The position numbers were made by a program, and so were the translations under genes. Shown piece after piece: positions 45,139 through 53,945 of a stretch of DNA of 64,000 nucleotides (its first letter is position 1; each line of letters starts with the position of its first letter). Location: assembly GCF_030348765.1 (NCBI RefSeq), contig NZ_JAUCEU010000007.1:5987501-6051500 (forward strand). The letters run 5' to 3'. The notes under the pieces are model-generated. The model was not told where the DNA came from, made no database searches, and worked only from the letters and a program-made list of their open reading frames with translations. This stretch comes from Neobacillus sp. CF12 (GTDB taxonomy: Bacteria; Bacillota; Bacilli; Bacillales; Cytobacillaceae).

Positions 45139-45608
45139 GCTGATTCCTCCTGTATTGGAAATATTTGAAGATTTTAAAATCTTATTACTATTCATCATAC
45201 TCATAAATGATAATGAAATAAAATTAATGATTTTAATGTGTAAGTAAGTATTACTAATATTAAAAAAGGTGTACAGCTATGAATTTTGAACAAGGGTCTT
45301 CAAGAACAAATCCCCCTTAAGATAGTCATGGAGAATGGCTATTAAATAATTCCAAAAGGCTATAGGTTCTTATATTGTTGCAATTAGATTATATGGATTT
45401 CCCCAAGTTCTTTTTGCATAAAACATAAGCCATAACAACAAAATGTTTAAAATTTATACATATTTAAGCGATAATGCCACTCATTTTTTATTCGTTTTGT
45501 ATCAAATTCCCCCAATTTACTACAGAAAAAACCTAAAGTAAAATAAAAAGTAGTAAATTGTCGAAAAATTTATAAAAAAAGAATTTATCATTTGGGAGGG
45601 GAATTGTT
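45139..45608. other. Divergent intergenic region before the first subtilase
   Basis: No gene. It holds one TTCCCCCAA (45507-45515), a near-copy TTTCCCCAAG (45399-45408), and AATTGTCGAAAAATT (45556-45570), which differs from the CodY consensus at three positions. Confidence 0.5.
45507..45515 (+). promoter_or_regulatory. TTCCCCCAA motif, subtilase 1 copy
   Basis: TTCCCCCAATTTAC, 94 bases before the TTG start of the first subtilase. See the motif finding for the other copies. Confidence 0.6.
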
Positions 45609-48600
45609 TTGGGGAAAAATAGGTTTAATAAAATTCTTACTACGACAACAATGGGGCTTTTATTGATGTCCTCTGTCGTACCTTATAATGTTTTGGCTGA
45701 AAGCCCAAGCCAAAGTACCATCCAAGGTACGCTTCAAAGTAGTTCATCTCAAACAGGGTCATTAAATTTAACCCAAGCGCAGATCGAGGCTATGAACAAA
45801 ATTAATACTGAGAATGATATAACCATTTCTCCAAAAATTAACGTCAACAGCTCTGAGCCTGTACGCGTTATTGTGGAATTTAAACAAGCTCCAGCAGAAG
45901 TCTCAGTCATTCAGGAGCAAATATCCGGAAATGAGATTTCGTTATCAGACGCTACTAAAAAGGTAAAGGAAAGTCATAAAAAGTTTAAAGATTATGTTCA
46001 AACATTAGCTAAACAAATAGAAGGAGTTAGTGCTGTAACTCCGTTTAATTCTACTAATCTATCAACTATTAAAATTACGAATGAATACAAGCACGCGTTT
46101 AACGGGGTAGCGATGACACTCCCAGGAACCGATGTAGAAAAATTACTAGAGTCAGGCTTAGTAAGTCGAATTTATGAAGATAAAGTTGTAAAAATTGATC
46201 CAATTGGTCCAGAAGGTTCAAATACTAATAGTTTAACAGCTGGTAATGGACAATTGAAATCAAATTCAGCGACAATCAATCAACAAAGTGTGTCGGTGCA
46301 AAGCACTGCTACAAATACGTTGAAAGAGAATTCAATACCACTTCCTGGTATTGAAGAATTGCATAATGAAGGTGTAACGGGTGATGGAATTAAAGTCGGT
46401 GTCCTTGATACGGGTATTGATTATAATCATCCAGATTTAAATAATGTATACAAAGGATATCGTAAAAAAGATGGAGAAGATCTAACTACAATTGATCAAA
46501 CAACGGTAAAGGGTTGGGATTTCGTTGATAACGATGCTGATCCAATGGAGACGACATATCAAGATTGGTTAAATTCAGGATCGCCTAATTATGGTGAACA
46601 GACGTATTATACTTATCATGGTACTCACGTAGCAGGCACGATTGCAGCGCAAGGAGAAAATCCGGTTGACAATCCAGCTTTAGGTGTAGCACCAGATGTT
46701 GATTTATATGGCTACCGTGTGTTAGGTCCATATGGACAGGGATATTCAAGCAGCATTATTGGTGGTATTGATAAAGCGGTACAGGATGGTATGGACGTTA
46801 TTAACCTTTCATTAGGTGTGGCACTGAACGATCCGTTAATAGCAGAATCCGTTGCGATTAATAATGCTACACTTGCTGGAGTGACATGTGTCATTTCAGC
46901 AGGAAACGCAGGTCCAGGTGAGAAAACGCTTGGTTCGCCGGGAACGGCAGCATTAGCCATTACAGTTGGAGCAAGCGACTTCCCAATGGTGATTCCTACA
47001 GTATCAGCAACTGTTGGCAGTGAAACGTTCGACAATATGATGCTGTTAGGAAAAGATTTTAAGGATAACTTAGAAACGCTAACGACCAAATCGTATCCAA
47101 TCGTCTTTGTGGGCTTAGGTGGAGAGAACGATTATCAAGATGCGAATGGTCAACCGATCGATCTTACCGGAAAAGTGGCATTAGTTGAGCGTGGAACGTA
47201 CGCATTTACGGAGAAAGTTGCAAACGCTAAAAAAGCGGGAGCGGCAGCTGTTATTATATATAACAATATCGATGGTCAAATCGATAATTATTTAGCACAA
47301 AATATAAACTTTATTCCAGCGTTCCGTTTGACAAAAGCGGATGGAGAACGATTAAAAGCAGAAGCAGCTTCTCAAATTACATTTGGTAGTGTAGGTTCAG
47401 TTGTGACCGAAGGGAATCATCTTGCTAGCTTCAGCTCTAGAGGACCTGTTACGAACAACTATGACATTAAACCAGATGTAGTAGGACCAGGTGTATCTGT
47501 GTATTCCACTTATCCGGAGTACATTCATAGTCCAGAAGACGGAATCGATTATTCGACAGCCTATGCTCGTATTTCTGGTACGTCAATGGCATCGCCTCAT
47601 GTAGCGGGTATTGCAGCTCTTATTTTACAAGCACACCCAGACTACACACCTTTTGATGTGAAAGCGGCGTTAATGAATACAGCAGATAAGTTATCTAGCG
47701 ATTATTCCGTATACGAAGTAGGAGCAGGATTAGTTGATGTAAAAGAAGCCGTTCACACTAATGTATATGTTAAAGTTATGGACCAGACGCAAAATAAGGA
47801 TCAAAGCGGCAGACTTGTCACAATTGACGAAGAAACAGGTTCAATTGCTTATGGCACAATCTATAGAAAAGAAGATGCTGTAAATGAAGACAGTCGAAAA
47901 ATCGTTATTAAAAATAAAGGAACACAACCAAAAGAATTCGATATCAGTTACGTATTTTCGAATCCGAAAAATGGTGTTCTTGATGCAGTATCCAATAAGG
48001 TGGAAATGACAACATCTGCACAGTCAATTTCGGTTGCGGCTGGGGCATCTGCTGATTTGACAGCGGCGATTCGTGTACTAGGGACTGCAGAAAAGGGTAG
48101 ATACGAAGGCTATGTGAATATTGTCAATCGTGCAAATCCACAAGAAAGCTATCGTGTACCGTTTGCTGTTCGCGTCGTGGATAAGGGGATAGAGTCTATT
48201 GAATTAGATAATCCAGCCATCAGCACGGTGAATTGGACTCCTGGACATCCATTTATGGCAGGCCCTTTTAGATCTATTAAATTTAAATTAAATAGCCCTG
48301 TTAAGACAGTTCGTGCGTTTATTTATGATAATGAAGGCCGTCCGCTAGGAAGCACTAGCTTCATGCCGAAAGATGCTTCAACAGCACCTATCGACAAAGA
48401 TTTATTTTTAAACTACACACCTTCTTACTATCCGTTTATTGGAGATCCAAAAGAAGAGAAGACGGATATGAATACAATGGCAACATTACCAGAAGGTCAA
48501 TATACATTGAAGTTTAGAGCAGTAGAGGCAGATGGGAAAACCTACGAGAAAGACCAAATGATTGTAGTTGACAATACATTACCTAAATTGACATTCAAAG

Positions 48601-50267
48601 ACAAACAACCAGGTAAAGTATATGAACTAAAGGATTCAGACTTTACACAAGAGACGATGAATGGCAATGCCTACAATGCTTTTTGGATTCATGCGAATCT
48701 GACTGACGAAGGAACGGCTCAATTTGGGTCACAATCTGATAATACTCTTTGGTATTATTACAATCAGAAGTTTTTCCCGGATGGAGATTTCCCAGTAGAA
48801 GAGAACGGGGACGTGAAATTTGGAATTGAAAAATCGGATATAGAAAATGGTCCTGCAACCATGATTTTATTCCCTATGGATAAGGCAACAAACGGCCATT
48901 TATTAAATGAATTTTATCCTTATGCTTTTGTGAAGGAAGGTACGCCTTATGTAGTGCCAACTTATGACAAAGAAAAAGTGTATAAAAACGATACATTAAC
49001 GATGACGTTAAGCTTGAACAATGTTGAAAAGCTGATGTCTGGAACGTACGACGTTGGATTCTATAAGAACTTTGAATTAGTAGATGTAAAAGTGAATAAG
49101 GAGTTCCAAGACTACGCAGAAGAACACGGTTTAGCGGTATCAGTTGACGAAACAGTCGTAAAAGAACATCCAATATATGAAACGAAAAATTCCGTCAATG
49201 TAGGGGCTCATATTAGTGGAGATGGATTTACAGGTTTTAATGGCGACATCAATTTCCTTGATGTAACGTTCAAGCTAGTAGACGATCATTTCTTCATTCT
49301 TGCGGATACAATGGACGGTGAAGAAAATACGAAACCATTTAGTTACACGAAGTTTGGCGAATCTACGCCAACGACAATCACTTCGTTTAACCAAATTGAC
49401 AGCTACAAAATTATCCCTAAGCATTCCTATGTAGATTCATATTTGCGCCTTGAAGCATTCGCTGGTCAATGGGGTAAAGATTTAACAAAAATTGGAGCGG
49501 AAGTATACGCGCAAGATTCAAATGGAGTGAAATACCCAGGTACCATTGATCTTCCGCAAGGTTATTTCAGTGTGAAGAATCTTCCGTTATCAAAGGATCC
49601 ATATGATATTGTGGTCGAAGCTCCTGGACATCTAAAGAGCATCCAAAAAGTGAATCTAGGAACTAAAACGACTTGGGGCGAGGAAATTGGATCGTATGCT
49701 GCTGTTTTAGGTTTTCAGCCTAGAGCTGCTGCAGGTGATGTGAATGGTGATGGTGTTATTGATGTCCTTGACGTGAAGCAAGTAGCAGATAAATTTGGTC
49801 AGCAGGATAATGTGACGTTTAAAATAGAAGATTTAAACCAAGACGGCATTGTCAATACGACTGATATGAATTTCCTAATAAAAAATTTATACAAATCAAA
49901 CCCTGATGCGACCATTACACCAAAAGAAAAAGTTGACGGTAAATACGCTACAGATTTCTTCAATAAGTTAGGAATTGCAACTCCGATTATCACATTGAAA
50001 AATCAGTCAAAGTCTAATCATACCGCTGCGCTTAGCTGGCTAGCTGCTGTCGATGCAACTGATGTGAAAGTTGAGCAATCAATCGATAATGGAGCTACAT
50101 GGAGTGCTGCAAAAACAGAACAGCAGGTTACCGTTGACTCACACCAAGCGGTTGTGACTGGATTAACAGCTAATACTTCCTACCAGTTTAGAATAAAAGT
50201 AACAGGTGGTTTGAACGCAGGTATTTCAAACGTAACTAATATAAATGTAAAACGTAATATTAAGTAA
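45609..50267 (+). CDS. Secreted subtilisin-like protease with cohesin-, dockerin- and FN3-like domains
   Basis: 1552 residues, Vpr-like. Signal peptide about 1-30; I9 propeptide about 80-200 (VRVIVEFKQAP); S8 domain with Asp267 (VGVLDTGIDYNHPD), His337 (YHGTHVAGT) and Ser659 (SGTSMASPHVAG); an inserted PA domain about 485-570. Then beta-rich domains; a cohesin-like domain about 1118-1232; a dockerin-like Ca2+ module about 1376-1430 (GDVNGDGVIDVLDV...DLNQDGIVNTTD); and a C-terminal FN3 domain. TTG start with GGGAGGGG upstream. It is far larger than Vpr (about 800). No cell-wall anchor is seen. Confidence 0.93.
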   Translation: MGKNRFNKILTTTTMGLLLMSSVVPYNVLAESPSQSTIQGTLQSSSSQTGSLNLTQAQIEAMNKINTENDITISPKINVNSSEPVRVIVEFKQAPAEVSVIQEQISGNEISLSDATKKVKESHKKFKDYVQTLAKQIEGVSAVTPFNSTNLSTIKITNEYKHAFNGVAMTLPGTDVEKLLESGLVSRIYEDKVVKIDPIGPEGSNTNSLTAGNGQLKSNSATINQQSVSVQSTATNTLKENSIPLPGIEELHNEGVTGDGIKVGVLDTGIDYNHPDLNNVYKGYRKKDGEDLTTIDQTTVKGWDFVDNDADPMETTYQDWLNSGSPNYGEQTYYTYHGTHVAGTIAAQGENPVDNPALGVAPDVDLYGYRVLGPYGQGYSSSIIGGIDKAVQDGMDVINLSLGVALNDPLIAESVAINNATLAGVTCVISAGNAGPGEKTLGSPGTAALAITVGASDFPMVIPTVSATVGSETFDNMMLLGKDFKDNLETLTTKSYPIVFVGLGGENDYQDANGQPIDLTGKVALVERGTYAFTEKVANAKKAGAAAVIIYNNIDGQIDNYLAQNINFIPAFRLTKADGERLKAEAASQITFGSVGSVVTEGNHLASFSSRGPVTNNYDIKPDVVGPGVSVYSTYPEYIHSPEDGIDYSTAYARISGTSMASPHVAGIAALILQAHPDYTPFDVKAALMNTADKLSSDYSVYEVGAGLVDVKEAVHTNVYVKVMDQTQNKDQSGRLVTIDEETGSIAYGTIYRKEDAVNEDSRKIVIKNKGTQPKEFDISYVFSNPKNGVLDAVSNKVEMTTSAQSISVAAGASADLTAAIRVLGTAEKGRYEGYVNIVNRANPQESYRVPFAVRVVDKGIESIELDNPAISTVNWTPGHPFMAGPFRSIKFKLNSPVKTVRAFIYDNEGRPLGSTSFMPKDASTAPIDKDLFLNYTPSYYPFIGDPKEEKTDMNTMATLPEGQYTLKFRAVEADGKTYEKDQMIVVDNTLPKLTFKDKQPGKVYELKDSDFTQETMNGNAYNAFWIHANLTDEGTAQFGSQSDNTLWYYYNQKFFPDGDFPVEENGDVKFGIEKSDIENGPATMILFPMDKATNGHLLNEFYPYAFVKEGTPYVVPTYDKEKVYKNDTLTMTLSLNNVEKLMSGTYDVGFYKNFELVDVKVNKEFQDYAEEHGLAVSVDETVVKEHPIYETKNSVNVGAHISGDGFTGFNGDINFLDVTFKLVDDHFFILADTMDGEENTKPFSYTKFGESTPTTITSFNQIDSYKIIPKHSYVDSYLRLEAFAGQWGKDLTKIGAEVYAQDSNGVKYPGTIDLPQGYFSVKNLPLSKDPYDIVVEAPGHLKSIQKVNLGTKTTWGEEIGSYAAVLGFQPRAAAGDVNGDGVIDVLDVKQVADKFGQQDNVTFKIEDLNQDGIVNTTDMNFLIKNLYKSNPDATITPKEKVDGKYATDFFNKLGIATPIITLKNQSKSNHTAALSWLAAVDATDVKVEQSIDNGATWSAAKTEQQVTVDSHQAVVTGLTANTSYQFRIKVTGGLNAGISNVTNINVKRNIK

Positions 50268-50320
50268 TAAATAAGGGAATGCCATATTCCAAGCATTTAC
50301 AATGATTTGCTTTAATAGTA

Positions 50321-50362
50321 AAGACCGCAATCAGTTATGAAATATGCGGTCTTTTTTTTTTA
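50321..50362 (+). terminator. Terminator after subtilase 1
   Basis: AAGACCGCA pairs with TGCGGTCTT, followed by a long T-run. The rest of 50268-50692 shows no gene. Confidence 0.93.
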
Positions 50363-50692
50363 TGATATTTTGAGAAGATATAAAGAATTAGACTTTTGGA
50401 TAAATTTTACTTCACTGAAACTAACGGTGAGTTGAATTCAAGAAGTTAATGCTGCTACATAGCTTTTTCTTTTTGATAAAGGGACAGGTTAAAATAATTA
50501 ATAGTTTAATAGTAGCAAAGTGGTCAAGGTTTCTTGATGGTAAAGTAGACTTCGCACACTTTAAAAGATCGGTAATATAAAGCTTTACTTCATAACATGT
50601 TAAGTTTTCTGGAGTTCATTAAACCAAGTCACGATGATAAAATCTACCTGTTAATTTAAAATCCCAATGAATCTTTGTATACAGTTTAAATA

Positions 50693-51439
50693 ATGGATGT
50701 GCTCAAATTGGATAAATTATTAATCAGGGACTGCATCATTATATTTGCAGTGTTATTAACTAGTTTTACAGACATTTTTCTGGAAACAAAAAGCAAACCT
50801 GAATCAACACCATCCGTACATGCAAAACAGAATGAGGGTAGTATCCATGTTGACACCAACCCAGAGAGCATTTCTGTTCTCGTAAATCACCTACATAAGC
50901 TTCCAGAAAATTATTCTCCATCAGAGCTTATTTATGCAGATATTCCATTTATTTTCCAAGAGAAAACCGAAAAGCGAAAAATGCGTGCTGAGGCCGCAGG
51001 AGCGATTAAAGAACTATTTACTGATGCAAAAGCACAAGGTATTTCATTATTAGGTGTTTCGGCTTATCGATCACATGCAACTCAAACGGCATTATTTCAA
51101 TCTTATGTAAGTAAAGATGGGTATGAGGTAGCAAAAACGTACAGTGCTTTGCCTGGCACGAGTGAACATGAAACCGGTCTTGCAATCGATGTTACTGGAG
51201 GAGATGGCAAGTGCCCTGCAGAAGAATGCTTCGATGGAACAAAAGAGGCCATTTGGCTAGAGGAGAATGCAGCGGATTACGGCTTTATTATTCGATATCC
51301 GAAAGGAAAAAAAGCCATTACTGGGTATCAATTTGAGCCTTGGCACCTTCGTTATGTTGGTAAATCGATCGCACTTAAAATTATGAACAAAGGAATTACA
51401 CTGGAAGAATATTTTCATGCAGAACCAGTTAATAAGTAA
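50693..51439 (+). CDS. D-alanyl-D-alanine carboxypeptidase, VanY-like (M15B)
   Basis: 248 residues. An N-terminal hydrophobic segment (CIIIFAVLLTSFTDIFL) acts as signal or anchor; the peptidase domain has the zinc and catalytic motifs AYRSHATQTALF, GTSEHETGLAIDVTGGDG (His and Asp ligands) and FEPWHLRYVG (Glu base, His ligand). It trims the terminal D-Ala of peptidoglycan stem peptides. The start has no strong ribosome site; ATG 50693 gives a good signal sequence. A 49-codon remnant of a relative lies at 51971-52117. Confidence 0.93.
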   Translation: MDVLKLDKLLIRDCIIIFAVLLTSFTDIFLETKSKPESTPSVHAKQNEGSIHVDTNPESISVLVNHLHKLPENYSPSELIYADIPFIFQEKTEKRKMRAEAAGAIKELFTDAKAQGISLLGVSAYRSHATQTALFQSYVSKDGYEVAKTYSALPGTSEHETGLAIDVTGGDGKCPAEECFDGTKEAIWLEENAADYGFIIRYPKGKKAITGYQFEPWHLRYVGKSIALKIMNKGITLEEYFHAEPVNK

Positions 51440-51443
51440 CAAA

Positions 51444-51480
51444 AAGCGTCAATTCCTTAGGAACTTGACGCTATTTGTTG
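51444..51480 (+). terminator. Terminator after the carboxypeptidase gene
   Basis: AGCGTCAA with TTGACGCT around an inner TTCCTTAGGAA, followed by ATTTGTTG. The remainder up to 51748 has no gene; ACTTAACATGATGTTAAG at about 51536 is a near-palindrome. Confidence 0.75.
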
Positions 51481-51748
51481 TTCTGTTTACCTTTTATTTC
51501 CCTGCAGAAGAACATATCCAAAATATAAGTGATACTTAACATGATGTTAAGAAATCCAAGATTTCTTTATCTTGTCGGAGATTGTAGAATTATTACCGAG
51601 TCTTCAATGTAAAATCGTATTTTACTATTTTTTTTAATATTTTGTAGATGCATTTCATTAGTTTTTAAGACTTTATCATAACAACAACATAGGAGTAGAC
51701 CACTTAAAAGGCATTACACAATATTTGTCATAGGGAGTGTGGTCATAA

Positions 51749-51895
51749 ATGGGGCAATTGATAGTAATTTTTGAAGGCGAGGAATATATTATTCTGCATC
51801 AATATGCAAGTGGTTACTGTGAAATAAGGAGTGAAGATGGTTATAATCAAGAAGTTAAACTAGTTCACTTTTCGGAATTAAAACTGAAGAATTAA
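51749..51895 (+). CDS. Small conserved-looking protein, 48 residues
   Basis: MGQLIVIFEGEEYIILHQYA leads into GYCEIRSEDG and ends LVHFSELKLKN. It looks like a single small beta-barrel or SH3-like unit and resembles short Bacillus proteins I have seen, but I cannot name the family. TAGGGAGTGTGG precedes the ATG. Function unknown. Confidence 0.6.
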   Translation: MGQLIVIFEGEEYIILHQYASGYCEIRSEDGYNQEVKLVHFSELKLKN

Positions 51896-51970
51896 ATTAA
51901 CTTAAAAATAGCCATTTTATATAAATCCAGGCAAACAGATACCAATCATTCGTTATAATAAATTTATTAG

Positions 51971-52117
51971 GGATTGGCAATTGATGTTAGTGGCAGTAAT
52001 GGGAAATGTGATGCGACCTATTGCTTTCCCAATACCAAAGAAGCGAGTGGCTGGATAAATAGTGCAAATTTTGGTTTGTTTGTTACCCAAAAAGAACTGG
52101 TAACAAAGATGTTATAA
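51971..52117 (+). pseudogene. Remnant of a VanY-like carboxypeptidase
   Basis: GLAIDVSGSNGKCDATYCFP, then NTKEASGWINSANFG, match GLAIDVTGGDGKCPAEECF...TKEAIWLEENAADYG of the intact gene at 50.7 kb. Only the centre of the peptidase domain remains, with a stop at 52115. It lacks both the upstream His-containing part and the EPWH motif. Confidence 0.8.
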
Positions 52118-52127
52118 AGTGTCTACA

Positions 52128-52160
52128 TCAGTAAAAGTAACGGTTCTTCAACAGCCATAA
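52128..52160 (+). pseudogene. Remnant of a subtilase C-terminal end
   Basis: SVKVTVLQQP and a stop match the last residues (KQVTVLQQP) of the subtilase at 53.9-57.5 kb. It starts 10 bases after the carboxypeptidase remnant. A likely terminator (AAGGAAACTGACC with GGTTGGTTTCTT, 52236-52271) follows. Confidence 0.6.
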
Positions 52161-52646
52161 AAGGGACGGATCTCTTGCTTTATATAATCATATTTATAAC
52201 AATTCCTCTATCGATTTTATTAACTTTAGTTACAAAGGAAACTGACCTTTTTGGGTTGGTTTCTTATTTTATGTGTTTAATCAGGGGTGAAAGGCTCCTT
52301 AGCTTCTATTCTAGTCCTTTAGACGTATTTTAAATCCCTTTAATAATTATATAAAAGAAAATTCGACTAATTATGCTCGTTTCCCCCAATATTTATTGCG
52401 AGAGGACACCAATATTATGAAATATTTTTCCTTTGCAATAACATTAATACTATTTAAATAAAACCTTTTTAATGAAATTTTTAACATTTAAACCTATCAA
52501 ACCAGCTTAATTCCCCCAAGTTACAGTGCTCTACGGTGTTTGTTAAATATGCGTAAGATTATATTTTAGTAATTTTATTATATTACTAATTTCATGATTG
52601 AGTGAAATAAATAGAATACTATTGAAATTTTAAAGGAGAGACGTAA
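52161..52646. other. Gene-free stretch with two TTCCCCCAA motifs
   Basis: No gene. TTCCCCCAA occurs at 52381-52389 and 52511-52519, 130 bases apart, before the truncated subtilase pseudogene. This is the same paired layout as before the intact subtilases. Confidence 0.6.
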
Positions 52647-53094
52647 ATGAAAAAGGGGAAGCTGAAGGCATTTAAAGTCATGACTACTGCTGCTGTAACA
52701 TCATTAATACTAAGGAATTGTCATTTTAGCGATGGATTTTGCAGGAAATATATCTTGGACTACGTGGGGAGATCAAAGCTATAATAAATGGAGTATGGCG
52801 ATGCAAACGTGGAGTGTAACTCCGTCTACTGGCATTAACCAAACCAAACCAGCAAAAATTACTGCTTGGGGCCATACCCGAATAGACTGGACAATTACTG
52901 TAAAAAATGCAAGTGGTCAAATGGTAGATTCATGGACAGTGAAGAATGAACATACATTAAGAAAACAATGGACACCTGATACAAATCTTCCAAATGGCAC
53001 ATATACGATCACACTAGATCTCGTAACAAAGGACGGTTTTAAAGTAACATCACTGCCAAAAACAGTAACAGTTGTTCAAAAATCAATAATTGTA
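52647..53094 (+). pseudogene. Subtilase pseudogene with a large internal deletion
   Basis: AAAGGAGAG and ATG 52647 begin MKKGKLKAFKVMTTAAVTSL, nearly the signal peptide of the subtilase at 53946. About 20 codons later the sequence jumps, in another frame, to KGIVILAMDFAGNISWTTWG and continues as that protein's last ~115 residues (KPAKITAWGHTRIDW, VTKDGFKVTS). About 1,050 codons, including the whole catalytic domain, are missing. The end (TVTVVQKS) has lost its stop and reads on. Confidence 0.88.
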
Positions 53095-53170
53095 TTATTT
53101 ACCTTTCAAGGACAAAATTTGTCTTCGGAAGGTTTGAATGAATGTTTAATTTCTTACCTTATTTTTAATA

Positions 53171-53212
53171 AAAACAAAAGGGCTCGAGTGAAAACTGGAG
53201 CCCTTTTGTTTT
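53171..53212 (+). terminator. Terminator after the subtilase pseudogene
   Basis: AAACAAAAGGGCTC pairs with GAGCCCTTTTGTTT (14 bp), with a T-run in the right arm. The read-through frame of the pseudogene passes through it, which shows that frame is not natural. Confidence 0.9.
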
Positions 53213-53241
53213 ATAGGCAAATTCAAAAAACCGACTTAATC

Positions 53242-53391
53242 AGTTATACACCATATGAATCCGGATCAACAATAATTGGTTCTGCGGTAGTAAATGGATT
53301 AGTAGTTGAAGCTATTAAAATTATGATTGAAAATAATTTTACTCCACCGATTTTTAAAAGTGGAAATGCGGACGATTCTACGAGAACATAA
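53242..53391 (+). pseudogene. Remnant of a SIS-domain isomerase C-terminus
   Basis: SYTPYESGSTIIGSAVVNGL, then VVEAIKIMIENNFTPPIFKSGN, follow the C-terminal end of SIS proteins; compare STMAGAFVAQTISILLAKKY and PPVFKSSNVDGGD in the intact SIS gene at 33.0 kb. Only about 49 codons remain. It is diverged enough to come from a different paralog. Confidence 0.65.
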
Positions 53392-53945
53392 TCGTAATAT
53401 AAATAAGTAAATATAAAGGTAGGATCCCTTTATTAGAAGGGTAAGAATTTCTTTCGACAGGTGACTAATCACTTGTCGATTTTTTCATTTCATTTTTAAA
53501 CCTATCGCGCATCTGATCTTTTTCGTATTATTTTTTAAGTCTTTAGTACTGTTTTTGGAAAATTTTTTTTTGTAAAATCGCAAAATTCGAATAATTATGA
53601 TATATTCCCCCAAATTTTAAGATTACAACGCCTGCTTAATATAATAATTTCGACAAACTACTATTTCGTCCGTCCCCAAAATATCCTAGAATTCTTTTTT
53701 AATAGAGTTTATATGACAAATCCTAAATTAAAATCCTTAACAAAGGACTTTTGTATTAGTTGAATTTCCCCCAATGTACGGTTTTATAAGATGTAAGTAA
53801 AATTTGAATTGTATTTATTTGTACTCTCTTTGGTTAATAGATTGTTAAATTAAAATGGCAATTAATAGCTATTAATCTATTAATCTTAGGTGAATAAATG
53901 TAAATATTGAAGTTCTTATTTTATATAAAAAAGAGGAGAGACATT
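53392..53945. other. Gene-free stretch with a motif pair before subtilase 2
   Basis: No gene. A CGACAGGTGACTAATCACTTGTCG hairpin (about 53454-53478) precedes a T-run. TTCCCCCAA occurs at 53605-53613 and 53766-53774, 161 bases apart. TATAAG at 53786-53791, 12 bases after the second motif, could be a -10. Confidence 0.6.

Noticed and set aside
52732..53391. A 219-codon open frame that could be taken as one gene
   Set aside because: It joins the tail of a subtilase pseudogene, a terminator hairpin and a SIS remnant; the ATG lies inside former coding sequence.
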